DNA from: Echinostoma caproni
Taxonomy: Eukaryota; Platyhelminthes; Trematoda; Plagiorchiida; Echinostomatidae
DNA length: 64,000 bases
Direction: 5' to 3'
Assembly: GCA_900618425.1 (NCBI GenBank)
Contig: UZAN01039729.1
Span: 1 to 64,000, forward strand
Part shown: in pieces, positions 36,015 to 49,579 of the stretch
Layout of the letters: each line of letters opens with the position of its first letter
Position numbering within the stretch: the stretch's first letter is position 1
Notes under the pieces: model-generated
The model's database searches: none
The model's input: the letters and a program-made list of their open reading frames with translations, nothing else
Told to the model about the DNA's origin: nothing
Program-made: the position numbers and the translations under genes

Positions 36015-38120
36015 GGAGTGGTTCGACTCCCTTCCTGTTGCTTTGTGATGCTTAGCAAGCTACTTAGAATGGTCGAACTCTGGTGAATTGTGACTTTCTA
36101 TTGAAAAGATTCTCCGGATTGTTTAGCGTCCTACTTTCGGCATTTCTCGACTCTTTTTTCAGTGATTGATGGAAGAAAACGTTTTATGAACTGAGGATAA
36201 TGTTCCATAATCGCTAGACACGTAAACAAAAGATCAATTCCAACAATCAAACATTTATCAGTTTTTTCTTATTCAACGCAGATAAGTTCACTTGGCGATA
36301 AATATAGATTGAACTTGGTTTTCAAATGGAACAAGGAGTGGCGAACAAGCACGTTTTCAGTGATTCGTAGTCATGCCAAATACATCACAATAAATATTAC
36401 GCCGTTTAAATATACATCAGTATTCAATCATAAAAACGTAAACACATGTTTCGGGAAAGGGAAAATAACCCCATGGGTTATCTGGGGCTAAGTTCATCTT
36501 GGGACCGGATATGGAATTCTCAATGATCACATAATTGTTAGGTCATCCGATCGTTGGGACCACTCGGAATATGGGGTGTATAGGGGGTGGGCCAGGGGAG
36601 CTTAAGCGCCTGCACAAATGGTTTTTGGGCACACAAAGGGGGGTGGTGCAGCCAAATTCCTACCGCTTCCGCTGTGGCTAGCATACTTGGTTTCTTCCTA
36701 TACATATGTTTGTATAAAACAGATTTTTTAACTTTATACAGTACGGAGACCGACAATGAAAGGCATTGTTGTGTTCAATGTTCATATTCTACAATCACTG
36801 TAATCTCACTTCCTTCAAAAATGTTTCGCGAATTTCCACAACTGTCATGAACCGTAGACCCACACACATACAATCACTTCTGTTCCAGGTAGTATATATT
36901 CATCGACAATCACTTCCTACGTTCACCGCAGACTCTCCATTACAGTTTACTTGCGCAATTCAACAATACAGTTGATTTCTGTGTAGGAAATAGCAGCCAC
37001 TGTATTCGCGTTGTGCAAAGTTGGACTTCTCTTTAAATAAGAACAATGGGTTGTTGATGATGATGATGATTGTAAGTAAGCTAAGGCCAAATAGACAAAC
37101 AATGACTTTTAGGATCTTTCGTTCTCACTTGTAATCTGGCGGAATCCTCAGAGTCGTCTGTATTTAGTAATCTTTTTCTTACTTAGCTTAATTCATCAAC
37201 CCAATCTGTTGTACCTAAGCGAGGAAGGGATTTGATTGTTCGGATCATACTTGATTCCCACTTCGAATGCGGCTTTTGTGTGTGGTTGGAGTCGGTCACC
37301 ATTTGTTCCGGTGCTTCAGAACGGGTGACTTATGAGCAGTCCGGTCAGTCCGGAGCAGTGATGCTTGCACGAATCACTTTTGAGCACACAGCGGAGGGTT
37401 TACAGAGACGGATGCTGATTATCTTCGCAGTTAGTGGTTTTCATACTAAAATGAAAGTGCCCAGATTGTCTCATTTTAACCTTGTGCCGGATGTTAGAAC
37501 ACTTTGATCACATTTGTGGTGCGGTTAATGTCAACGAGGTGCGAAGTCAATCGAAGTCAATCGTCCTGGACATAAATCGTGCAGTATTGCAATATGGTCT
37601 TTTCTTTTCAAATTAATCTCGGGAAAGGCTTGTTTCAGTTTTCTCAAAATTAACCTGATCTTATGAAGGTGACCCAACAAAACCACAGCTCAGTTGATTT
37701 TGTACAGGCACTTTGAATATTTCTACATATTTGATCAAATTCAGTACGCAACTTGTGAATCAGGGTAATCATCAACCAGTACGGCAAACATGAACTCGAA
37801 AGTTGATTGCTTGAATGAGAAAGCAGCAGAGCGCGGGTGAGAGAGAGAGAGTAAACTTTCTGTGATTTGATGCTTTTTAGGTAGTGAAACTGCATTTGCA
37901 GACCATCAGGAAAGCCTCAAGAACTGCTTTACTCATAAGAATAATGGCAGCGCTATCAACAATATCTTACTTCCATCTTCATTTATGGAGTATACAGACG
38001 TGCACTCAGATGTGGCCGACAACCAAATGACAGCTGCCTGAATGAAAACAGAAATACGGAAGTTGGGGGTGTTGATTAAATAACCTCTGGGTGGCAGTTA
38101 CGACGGCCTTTATCACATAA
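36015..38120. other. no recognisable gene; short GAT repeat
   Basis: A GAT run of about 20 bases lies near 37055-37075. Open frames at 36587-36850 (+) and 37232-37507 (+) lack recognisable motifs. Confidence 0.4.
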
Positions 38121-38124
38121 GCAA

Positions 38125-38664
38125 NNNNNNNNNNNNNNNNNNNNNNNNNNNNNNNNNNNNNNNNNNNNNNNNNNNNNNNNNNNNNNNNNNNNNNNNNNNN
38201 NNNNNNNNNNNNNNNNNNNNNNNNNNNNNNNNNNNNNNNNNNNNNNNNNNNNNNNNNNNNNNNNNNNNNNNNNNNNNNNNNNNNNNNNNNNNNNNNNNNN
38301 NNNNNNNNNNNNNNNNNNNNNNNNNNNNNNNNNNNNNNNNNNNNNNNNNNNNNNNNNNNNNNNNNNNNNNNNNNNNNNNNNNNNNNNNNNNNNNNNNNNN
38401 NNNNNNNNNNNNNNNNNNNNNNNNNNNNNNNNNNNNNNNNNNNNNNNNNNNNNNNNNNNNNNNNNNNNNNNNNNNNNNNNNNNNNNNNNNNNNNNNNNNN
38501 NNNNNNNNNNNNNNNNNNNNNNNNNNNNNNNNNNNNNNNNNNNNNNNNNNNNNNNNNNNNNNNNNNNNNNNNNNNNNNNNNNNNNNNNNNNNNNNNNNNN
38601 NNNNNNNNNNNNNNNNNNNNNNNNNNNNNNNNNNNNNNNNNNNNNNNNNNNNNNNNNNNNNNNN
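38125..38664. other. assembly gap (540 N)
   Basis: A run of unknown bases that begins after GCAA and ends directly in a CCA repeat. The gap probably lies in or beside a collapsed tandem repeat. The apparent 358-codon frame across it is an artefact of the unknown bases. Confidence 0.98.
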
Positions 38665-38678
38665 CCACCACCACCACC

Positions 38679-38731
<53 letters not shown>
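38665..38731 (+). repeat. CCA/ACA trinucleotide repeat
   Basis: CCA repeated about ten times, changing to ACA repeated about thirteen times. It abuts the gap, so its true length is unknown. Confidence 0.95.
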
Positions 38732-38732
<1 letters not shown>

Positions 38733-38734
38733 CT

Positions 38735-39805
38735 ACTCGCTACACAGTGCCGTTTATTGTCGCTGGGCAGAATCAAGAAATAAATCACACAGGGTATTGA
38801 AAAGTGTGAAACTGGAGATGTGAGAAAAGCGCAAGCATATTGTCGCAGAAACAATGCGACGTTTTTCTGATTGCATTGTTTTTTTGTCAAATATACAGGA
38901 AGAAGAAGACTGACTGAAAAACACAGACAAACAGCATAAGAAACGGTATGGCTGTTACCACTGATTGAAGGGGACAAATATTGTTTAATGTGTGCGCATG
39001 AGGCTTGAATGTTGTCTGAGAGAATGCTATAGCACAAGTTCTCACAAAAGGTGAAATGTTGACCGGAAGTATATTTAATCATCTAAAAGTTATCCTAATC
39101 AGTTGTGTTTCATCACTGGATTGGCGTGAAACAGAGCAGTATTTAATTCCAGAAATACAGTCGTAATCACCGGAACGTATCATAAATTAGGTGATTTAGA
39201 ACTCAGTTATGCATATAAGATAGAATTAAATATTATGGAATTATAGAAAATGGGAAGCATGAGCAGAAAATCAATACGGCATCGCCGAATCTGCTTGGGA
39301 GAATGATTCCTGTGCAACCACAGTGTCCATAAGAACGATCACAAGCTTTAAACTTACATTTATCCATTGCATGTTAGTCATTTTATTCTGCTTGGCATAT
39401 AGTTTATTGCTATTGCCATTACACGAGCAGCCCAGTGCAAACATCCATTTCCCATTACTGCGAAGGATCCTACGGACATTTCCGAAATTCGCATTAAGTA
39501 TTTACACGAACAAACCCTCCATGACTAGGTATTGATCATTTTGTGAGAGTTTGCATTTCTACAGTTATTACTTAACTCCAGGATACTGCTTGAATCGGAT
39601 AGATGTAGATCCAAATCGGTCCCAGGCACGCCCTTACACACATTTCAATACTTAACGGTTTACTGAACCAATCCGGAAGTGCTAAAGAACCCTATTCCGA
39701 ATCTTACGTTCAGACCATTCGAAACATATTTCAATTATCAACTTCAATTTTGGTGAAGTTATGCATTTCTAATCAGGAGGTTAACAGTTTGCTCCCATCT
39801 CCACT
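38735..39805. other. no recognisable gene
   Basis: No gene, RNA or transposon signature recognised. Confidence 0.4.
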
Positions 39806-39810
39806 GATCA

Positions 39811-39965
39811 ATTATTGGGCGGAGTGGTAAAGCTAATCAAATTATCACCTCAGACGACGTGTTTTCCAATCTCACCACGAACACCTATTTTCTCCCATTC
39901 TGCCATTTAATTGTCCTTTACCCCTTTCCCTATCATATATTCAATAAAAGGAAGTAAAATGAAAA
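39811..39965 (+). mobile_element. possible tRNA-derived retroposon, second family, copy 2
   Basis: GGCGGAGTGGTAAAGC resembles a tRNA A-box region. CCAATCTCACCACGA occupies the B-box position. The tail AATAAAAGGAAGTAAAATG matches that of the element at 32.9-33.1 kb. The boxes are degenerate. Confidence 0.35.
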
Positions 39966-40639
39966 CGTAGGTGTTATCATAATAAACTTTAACTTTGGAA
40001 CACCTACCAATAACGTAAAAGAAACTCCTTTACATAATTTATCTTGTTAGCCTGACAGCGAACGATAAACACTGTCAGCCTGCTGTTCTTTGAAACTGTC
40101 TCGAAGGCGTATTTAGCTTGTGCACGAAGCAGACCAAAGACATTCTGAATGGAAATATGTTCACGGTTTAAGTCCTCGTTGGACCAGTCCCACTCGACAG
40201 TTGATGTAACAAACTAAGCCAATGGTGACGTAACATCAATCAAAGGTTTTCTCAGTCAAAATGCTGACTATCATGGTCATGCTTTCGGAAATCACCTGGC
40301 CAACAGCGCAATGTACACTTACCGCATGATGTACCGGATGCGGTAAGCAGAACGAATTACGGTATTTAAGGAGCGTGATAACGCACCTTCGTGTAGGCAA
40401 ACATCGTGCTGACTCATCTTATGGATCAACTTAGGAGAACGAATCACACTGTCATAGATATTCCAGTGTAGTCTATTATCCTCCGACAAGATAAATGACA
40501 GTCGCTTGATTGATAGTCTTCCCCTGTCTGAAAACTGTTTGTACTCTGTGTCAACAAAAGGGCTCTAATAGAAAGAAAAACGTAGGATGACCTAATCGCG
40601 ATCACATGACCAAGACATCATGCAGATAAGACAGCCCGG

Positions 40640-41300
40640 ATTAATTTATACCTCTTTGTTAAAGACCCCGGACAACATAGTGAGCTCCATTCTGTCTTTT
40701 GATGCAACTGCTTTCGGAATTCCTGGCCCAACTACTCAAACTCGACGTGTCACTGAGCAGTTATGATTCCAGTTGCCAGTGGGGTGCTTTAAGGCTCCAC
40801 CTTGTTGCACTGTTGTTTATGGTCTATGTTGACGAACTCTGAGAGCTATAGCCTTCATGTTCCTCATTTGTGCTGGTGACAATAAACTGGCGCACGGTTT
40901 GAAGTCCTTAGGATTGCAGTCTGCTGTTGATAGTGATGGTTGTGGATCTGCTCGTTCAGTGAATGCACAGTGCTTTTGTTATTTTCCTGCTGATAGAGCG
41001 TGCTGAATCAAATTTAAGCTGCATCTTTCAGAATTTGACTTTACAAAAGCCACTGTGCCAGAAAAACCTAGAAGTTTTAGAAATAACACCAAAGGGGTTT
41101 ACTTGTGACCACGGAGCGTTCTGCGGACGAATAGAGAGATGTTTTTCGACCATCAGTGGACGTCTCCAGATTACTGGACACTTTCCGTATCAACTGGAGT
41201 ACCAAGGCGCAAGGACATATCCATGCACGGCTAATAAGTTCTTCAGGTTGGAATGAGTACAAGCGTCACCACCAGACCAAGTGTCAGCCTACCTAGGACC
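40640..41300 (+). mobile_element. non-LTR reverse transcriptase fragment (decayed)
   Basis: Reading the plus strand gives GALRLHLVALLFMVYVDEL near 40790-40840 (the GVPQGSxLGPLLFxxYxxDLP block). Next, in another frame, comes MFLICAGDNKLAHGLKSLGL (the place of the FADD catalytic block, read here as CAGDNKL). LTLQKPLCQKNLEVLEI near 41040-41085 corresponds to the xKDLGVLV block of CR1-like thumbs. Stops and frame changes show that it is dead. The upstream limit is uncertain; 39.97-40.63 kb has nothing I recognise. Confidence 0.6.
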
Positions 41301-41304
41301 ACCT

Positions 41305-44300
41305 ACAAATGTTACCTACAGAATACCACGTTGGTCCCAGATACATATCGCTCCTGGGTAAGATCCTTAGGGGTGCCATAGGTCCCGAGCTTCAGCATTT
41401 TTTATTCAACATATGAAACTGTACACAAGCGCACTCTCTCACGTTTCATAAAATCCCGTCAACCGATCTGCCTCTAGAAAATTGTGAATCCTACTTCGAG
41501 CAGCACTGATGGCTTTTGGAGGAATAAGTGCAGTCGGTTTTACTTCTGGAACAAATATGGTTACTTCCTAAGCTGTAACAAAAGTAAGCACAAATAACCA
41601 TGTGGACATAGAAGAAAAACACTAACACGGAGAATCAGAAATCAACGTAAGGGTGAACAAATAGCTTTACAATAGAACGTGCTTTGAACTACCTCAGAAG
41701 TTCCGTTTATTCCTTTGAATTCTGTTTGTCCAGAAGATTGGGACTATTTCCCCTTTAGTTTAAACATGCACTCAGAAAATTGGAATTCTAACTCAGTCAA
41801 CGAATGAATCTAATATGGAAACAATGTTAGCTTATGAATAAATGGTTTATCCGACAAGTGATTCCTCTCCCAAATACACATATCAAACCACAAGCTCATT
41901 TTGTCGAACATGACCAGCCTGCACAACAATGGACGCCTTTTGAACATGCTCAAGCTTGAATAGGTAAAAGTCACTTTACCATCCTCCACTTGCACCATGC
42001 CACGGAGCAATGCCGAAGGTAAACAAGATTGTCACCTAATTTTTTGTCATAAATTTATCCGATTTCGGAAGCTACCGCGTAGCAGTAAGACTTGGAGTCG
42101 TCAACTAATTTTCAAACTGGGTTAATCTTTGATAGAATTGGAAGCAACTATTTCCACTGCAGTTTAAATGGCCTCGAAAGCGAAGTAGGCAAATTAGGCT
42201 GGTTGAACATGTCAGTTTGACGAACGGGATTGCCTGTTTTTTGAATTCCGAATAGGTAGTTAACTGAAAGTTTTGGGCTTGACCTTGACAACAAAAATAT
42301 AGAAAATACCCAATGCACTAAAGCCTATAAAGCCTGTTGTGGCACACAAAATGTGTAAAACACTGTCTCCTCTACCGGCTTCCCAGTGAATAGAAAGAAC
42401 ACAGTTATTGTAAAATGCAAGTAATTCACCTACTCTCCTCACCGTCTGGCGTTAAACTAATCAGTATAGAAACTGTAACATATGTAATGACAAACATCTA
42501 AGATGAGTGTGAAGTATATTGCTCGGGCCATGTAAATATAAAAGGATTGGAGGTGTGGTTAGGGCTGAGCAAATGCCAAGGTGAGGAGACAGTGTACATT
42601 GAATGTTCCTGTGCACCTCTGGATTGATTTGTATGTTGCGATTCGATTCAATTCACTAAAGGTTGCCAAATTTGGAATGCGGTTACTGAATACGACTTTT
42701 AACGATTGCGTCGGGTTACTTTGGTGACCGGTTTTTGATATCGGACAGTTCTATTATCGTCTTTTTTATTTCTGCTCTCCGATTGGGATTGCAGTCATCA
42801 ATTGGAACAAATTGGGACAATGTCGGGTATAACAAGTGATGGGAACAGATAACTGAGTGGTTGTTAAACTAAACGACGTCACACACCGAACTGATACAGT
42901 CAAAATATAATAAGATATTCGAAAGTATACACTGCACGATACAAGATAAAAACTGATCCAAAAGTTGATAAGTATAGTGTTACATAAGCGTAATCGGAAA
43001 TTATTGGCATTTCGAGGAGCAATATTAATCGCAACACACAAACCACCCTGTGCGTTCACAAAACACTATACCCACACTGCCCTCTCGCCTACTCCAACTG
43101 TAATCAGCCTGCCTATGTCTTTATAATCACGACCGATTTCTTGAATTTTGCGCTCTCTTTCACTTTTGTCTCATTTCTTTATTAACGAAACGTGCAAGTT
43201 AACAATCAATAAGCTATTGATTATGCTGACTCCCGCTAAGGAAAACGTTCGAAGTTAGAAAATGCATAGAAGACTACTATTCACCACCTTACTTCACTTC
43301 ACTATCCGAAGCGACTGAGTAGTGTCCGTTATCGGAAGCAGGTATGTATGAAATCCCTCTATAGTTGTAAAACTGCACCAGACATCACCTGACGGCACAA
43401 TGCAGCCACAAGATATATTTTAATTTAGATGACTTNCTTTATTTGTTTGTGTATTTCTGACATACTCTACGCAGACCACTGAAACATCATTGTCCCGTTT
43501 GGCTCGGTTATAGTATGGGCTAGGGTTCCAACGCAGATTCGAACCTCACGAATAACTGTGGGTTGTTATTAAACGTTGAGAGCATGAAAACACACTGAAG
43601 GAATCGGCATCACCTTTACACTGCGTTTCGGGTGCCGCTGAACGAACTTTGGTTGAATCTGTTTGAATGGTATGCCTGGACAATCTACACTCGTTTTGCG
43701 TTTGAGTGAACCGGAATTGACTTAGTAGACAATTTTCATCCTGATGAAACTTACAAGTGGTGAATAATTGTTTTACCCCTCTGTGGTGCGTTTATCAGAT
43801 TTTAGCTTCATTGAGTTTGAAACAAAATTGTAGATGAATCATCGCCAAATTTATAGACCTATCGAAATAGATTGCTTTATAAAATGTTGGAAAGAAAAGA
43901 TGCCAAACTATGCGGATATGCATTCTATCATTTTTCGCATGGTGTGCAAAAACCTCGGGGTTCTAACCATTGCTGCTTTGTAATATCATTCTGTTAAAAA
44001 TGTGGTGACCAGTGGATCTGATATTTCACTGGTGATTAACTACCCTTTCTGATGGTGATAATTGTTGAGTTTCTGCTTTTAACTCGTGGTAATTCCGAAT
44101 ATATCACGTGATAGTCGAGTTTGCACGAAGATGCAGTGCTACTGTTTTAAGAAAACGAACTGCGCTACCAGTTTCCCTTTTGGTCAATTATTCGAAGCAT
44201 TAGATACGATTGAGCAATGTCACCGTTGTCCGTTTTCCTTTTCAATGGGAGCAAGCAATAAGCTTTCTCCCTTTGTGATTCGATTTCTGTCATTGAGTGA

Positions 44301-46095
44301 TGGTTACAAATGGAAAACATAATGAGGTTTAAAAACTATGGGAAACACTCCACCCCACCCCACCTCCACAAGGACAAATGTTCCCGGAATCTAAGGTAAT
44401 CAGGTTTTCGAAAACAGCGAGTAGGTTCACGAAGATCGTTGTTTATCATACATCCGTGCTACTTAAAATCTCGCTACCCATCGACGAAACCAATCATAAG
44501 GACGTTGACTGTAAACATCAGATTGCCCAAATTTTGAGGCCATTCTTAACTGCATGTACTTGGGAATTCACGTTTGTCTTGATTATTGATGTGGACTATT
44601 GTGCCTGACTGAAACAGTTCACAGGCTATCCCCAATAAATGTGATTAGGTTTGATTCTACATTTTCACAAAAGTTCTATTGAATGAACAAGCCTGAGAGG
44701 ACCTTTGTCGAAGCTGTTTAATCCTTTCATCATACCTAAAGTTGGAACTTACGAAGAAAATCACCGAATCGCCGCCTGGCTACTCATAGATATTCACAAA
44801 TTTACACAATACCAATAAAAGTAAGACACTTCCCGAGACTGATATCTCGAAACAACACACACATATGCACATAGAGAGAAACTTCAACAGGATAAGAACA
44901 GACCCGGAAGTTGAAGATCAAAGTGGCCGCACGAACGAATGCAAGTTCCTCGTATCAAATTGCGATGATTTGTTATGTGGATTCCTTTTATTTTGAAGAT
45001 ACTCGTCCACCCACAATATGTGCACACATGCATGCACACAAATGAGAAGAAAAAGACGGTAATTGTGAATACATATATTGAATCCTCTATATCTTCTCCC
45101 TCTTAATAACGGTTACTCTTCATGTCAACCCACAAACGTTATTGAAAGTTCCATTGCACACCGGCTTCCACCCACCCCTTGTCTGGATTGAAGTAGTTAC
45201 AGTCCCCACCTTCACCCTTCGGTCATCCGCATCCAAAATCCATCCTGGACATAAACAAGTACACACATTTGTAGGTGAATGGCACACATGGAGGGCCACT
45301 AGTCTGGTGATAAATCGGTGGTGGTTTCATTTGTGTGCGTGTATAAATGTTTTTTTTTCGTTTTATTTTTTATTTTATTTTGTGTATGAACAAAATGTGA
45401 CACACGATTGAAATATTTTCACACAGCTCATTCAAACAAACAAGTTCATTTTCAAACGATTCGGTATTGTGTCCGTTAGATAGGTCTGAACAGACCAATA
45501 TTTGTTCAGTCGTTTTAACTTGCCTCATTCTGAACCGAACAGCTACATTATGCGATGTTTAAAGTCGATAAAGTGTTCATTCAGATTGAAAAAGGAGGTG
45601 GCTTTGCACTGAAGCAACTTCGATGACTTTGAAATTTGTTCACTGTTTCGATCGCTTGAACAGCTTGGTTCATGTGATTTGTATTTTGAACTGCACAGTT
45701 GGTTCACCTAGTCTACAAGCTGTGTGTGTGATACCTTGGTCGTGTAAAGAGTTACAAGATAAGTGAGTAACTTATTTGCTAATCTTTCCCATTTATTACA
45801 AGCTGAACAGAATGGTTATCATCTCAATACGTTTATGGATTCCACTGTTCAAATGATATTTATTGAAGAGAGAGCACAGAAACGTAATGAAAACGAACTG
45901 TTGTGTATATGAAAGATTGTCTTCCAAACTCAGGCTGCAGAATTTGGCATTCCCAGCGATTGAAATATCAGCCTACCCCCGAACAAATATGGCTACATTA
46001 GTGGCAAGTTTGAACAGCTCTTGTTATCGAGAATCTGTTCAATCAACTCAGAGTTAATTAAAACTCAACGGGATTTTGGATTTCACATAGATCGG
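41305..46095. other. no recognisable gene
   Basis: No supported gene. A B-box-like string on the minus strand (GGTTCGAATCT, plus 43535-43545) lacks a matching A box. A single unknown base is at 43437. A T-rich run lies at 45350-45380. Confidence 0.4.
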
Positions 46096-46097
46096 AA

Positions 46098-46627
46098 ATG
46101 TTTCTAGAGCTTATTTACAAATTTCGTGTGCTGACAGAGATGGACCGCCAATTCAGTTCCGCACAGTTGGCTTGGTTCCGTCACACTATCGGTCCAGTTA
46201 CCCTACGCGTCATGAATAGATTCATGCACAGTCCGGATGGGGGCAGTGCAGATTCGCAGGTGATTATGTCGAAGAGGGAGTGGTACTGTTTTGGTGAATC
46301 TGACGAGACTTATGAACGATTCATTGTCAACCAGCGGAGGCAGCAGCTTATCACTGGACCGCCCGTGCAGTTTCGGTGCATGTCTAGAAGAAAGTCTAAT
46401 AAGGGACCGAATTGTCAAAGACGACGAAGACGAAAAAAGAGAAAGAAGGAGAAATTCCAAATACTGCGAATGAGGGTGTTGAAATTGGTGCACAAGAACT
46501 GCAGCGAAAAATGCCAACGATGGGGGAAGACAGCGCAATCTTCATCCTGAAGCGGACAGATATGCCAACGATGATCACGAAGAAAAACTTTCAAAAGAAG
46601 AAGGATGTGTTGGAATGTATTGTTTGA
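46098..46627 (+). CDS. candidate exon or pseudogene, unrecognised protein
   Basis: The frame opening at 46098 (or at the ATG at 46140, just after GTGCTGACAG, a possible splice acceptor) encodes MDRQFSSAQLAWFRHT..., VIMSKREWYCFGESDETYER, FIVNQRRQQLITGPPVQF and a very basic tail, stopping at 46550. An overlapping frame (46412-46627) continues with EGEIPNTANEGVEIGAQELQ and KRTDMPTMITKKNF, so a frameshift between the two is possible. Several frames are open at once here, which is unusual for this window. I do not recognise a family, and a chance or repeat origin cannot be excluded. Confidence 0.25.
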
Positions 46628-46629
46628 AT

Positions 46630-49575
46630 TGATCGTTTGTTTTACTGCATCAACTGTGTTTTTATCATTGGTCCGTATACGACTTTAATTTTGCCCACCG
46701 AACAATCTGATTCGTGTCCAGTGGACTAGAGAAAATATACCTAGAACATCTCCTGAAGAACCAATTTTCGACACAGTATCATCACATTCATGTAGTTCTA
46801 TTCCCAGTTTGTCATTGGTTGCTTAAGTCCCGTTGATCCTATCGATCGATTCCGTCTGTTTGTTGTTGTTCAGGGACCAAGTGTGTTGTCACAGTGAATC
46901 GTAGTTTGCTTTTTGGTCAATTGTCAATCTTGGACCAAGTTCAAACTTTGTCCAAATTGGTTTTAGTCGGTTTCTTTCTGAAATGGTGCTTGATTTGCGG
47001 TATTATTCATATGCAGATAGACGTAGAACTCATTCACTCCTAGATAAGAAAGCTGTGATCACCTAGAAGTTCTCCGCCAAACACCGATTCCATACATGAC
47101 TGAACCGGTTTGAATTAGCTCAAACCACATCTAAGAAAGAAATGTTTCGAGCTCNCTCGAAGAACCTTCAAACAAACATCCGCATCCCACAATTATTTCA
47201 ACGTTACATTAAAAATGGAAGGTAGTGCAAACGTGTGACCTCCTGTATGCCTGTCTATCTGTCTCCCTGTTTTGTTTGTTAAGCCGTATTTAGGTGTTTG
47301 AAAGATGGATTCTTTGCACTGACAATCGTCAGCTGCAATCCAGATTCACCCTAGAAGTAGATAACAGCAAGTGATGGTCAAAACTAATTCCAGACCTCCT
47401 ACAAATATACAGTGTGAAATGGCTCAGTCATTGTCTATCTATTTCAATCTTAAGTCATTATTTTTTTCAAAAAAGGAGTACCAAATCATTGCCTCTAGCG
47501 TGCTTGTGGAAATTGCGTATACCAGCACAAGTTCACCGAAGTGTCATTAAGTAAATGAATGTGGTTTGCAGAATCAATACAATGCAGTCCAAAACGATTG
47601 ACAAAATGGGTACTCCTTGCTGCAGCACGTGAGTGCTTGACTGTAAAATAATTCTATAGTAGAAGTAATACAGGGAAAGATAGAGAAACACAGAGGCAGT
47701 AAAACCGGGTTAAACAGAACGAAACATGTAATATGAAACAGGTCTTGTGGAATTTCATAAAAGAACCGGGATTTTTGGTCAAAAATTCTTAATTGTTTGT
47801 TTGAGGGTTTTGGAAATATATACCAAATCCACTGTTCTGCTTTTGCTTCGAGATATCGTTAGAAACTAGAAACTATTTAACTAAGAGAGGGTTCAGCCAC
47901 TACACACCTACAATGCGAATGTTACCACATCACACCAGCACGTGCAAATTTACAGTGGATTTATAGAATTTAAGCGAATGAACCAAAGAATGATGAACAA
48001 TCAGGCTGAACATCGAAGGGGGTTATCACCAAGTTGATTAGTATTGCGTAAGTAAAACGGGAAAGTATTGGGTGACGTAGTAATTTAAAACATTTCGCGC
48101 CATTTTAAACAATACTAGACCCAGCCCAGGACTAGTTACGTCAGGAAAGGTGAACATCTTTGCTAACGCCAAGAATTTTCCCCATTTTTCGGGATCCTCA
48201 ATTTACTTTGGAGTAACCTTTATGCCCTGCTTCAACCAAACGTGTTATTTTGCGCATACGACAATCTGTCTGATGAACTCTCCGATGCACTTTTTCACCC
48301 CATTGAGAAATCTCTTTCAGCGATTCTGACAGCATGGAGTTGAAATGTATACGACAAGGGGTTGTTATGCGACCTCACCAAATCTTTCTCTAAGACGTGT
48401 GTCAAGATTCCGACGTGCAATGGGCACTCGAAGCTGTACTAACCGTGTGAAGCGCAATGCGTTTGTCACGGTATTATTTTACATTTACAGTCATACATGT
48501 TGTTCAATAGTGATCATGAAATAAACTTAGAGAAGGAGCATATGTGGGATATTCCTGGTTATCCTCCATTGGAAAAACGTCGGAACATCTGTTGGATAAC
48601 AGATCGTTTCATAGTAAAATAGCCACAAAGTCGAGTGAGCATTTGCAAATGTGCCACCTGAAAAACGGTGGATAGACTGAATAAATGTCAGTTCATGGAA
48701 ACAAAATGTTGTTCATCTAACCAGTGATTACTTCAAAAAGAAGATCGTCCAAAGAATGCCTCCGTTGGTGATCGACAATCAAATCGAAACATTTTCTGCC
48801 TCCGCCTACCAATTTTTCGATTTGGTTTATTTATTCTAACAAAAAGCTACCTAATTTAGTTCATAATAATATTTCACTGGTCAGTTGACGAATTCAAACC
48901 AAGACTAACGGGGAATTGCAAAACTCCTAGTCAAGAAAATAACTGACTAATGATGGAGAAAAGTGCGATTGATTTCAAGGGCAAACATCATGTGAATATC
49001 TCCCCTGTTCAACAACGTATTGTGTTGCGAGGTAGACAGCCCCGTGTTGCCCGTTCCCTAAAATGTTCTGCACAGTAAGTTTTTTTCCTACCTCGTGGTG
49101 TTTACCCTTGTGAAAAAATGTTGATCGGTTGGATCACTCATTACCTTGGCTGATCGATCGACTTAAGACGTGCTTTTCATTTTCCACTTGAATATATAGA
49201 CAAAACGATTGCATATTCTTATTCTTATTCAGCCTTTACTCCATGTGAGGTCCATCGTTCCTCTCTAAATTGTGATGGGATTTCAACAATACCATGCGAA
49301 GGCCGACACGATTTCCTGAACATATGGTGACAAAATGAATTTTCACGGAGTGGAACGCAGACAAAAAATTACAACAGCGAGACGCTGTGCATAGCAATTA
49401 GCATGGAAATTAACAAAGACTTTCTTTGATTCGTGTAAGCATTACAAAAATTGTGATTATTTAGCGAGTAATTCAATCATTGAACATTTAAGGTCATATA
49501 AATACTACTCATAACGCACCTGTGCATCAAAGATGAGTTGACTAGTCGATCTGCTACTGCTTCCATCTACAAAGC
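46630..49575. other. no recognisable gene
   Basis: A plus-strand reading at about 48260-48440 (DNLSDELSDALFHPIEKSLS) is LINE-linker-like but not diagnostic. A single unknown base is at 47155. Nothing else is recognised. Confidence 0.3.
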
Positions 49576-49579
49576 TTTA

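Noticed and set aside
38006..39082. 358-codon minus-strand frame
   Set aside because: It spans the 540-N gap and a CCA/ACA microsatellite; there is no real coding evidence.
41500..41540. GCACTGATGG ... GGAAT ... AAGTGC as a hammerhead
   Set aside because: Core lacks GA after CTGAT and no GAAA is present; the flanking pairing alone is likely chance.
42240..42442. Minus-strand frame with a hydrophobic stretch (FIGFSALGIFYIFVV)
   Set aside because: Possible splice-like sites but only about 50 bases between them; no family recognised.
43520..43560. B-box-like GGTTCGAATCT on the minus strand as a tRNA gene
   Set aside because: The T-arm does not pair and no A box or acceptor stem is found.
48240..48440. 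Reading DNLSDELSDALFHPIEKSLS as a LINE linker
   Set aside because: Suggestive composition but no diagnostic block; more than 1 kb from the RT fragment at 49.6 kb.
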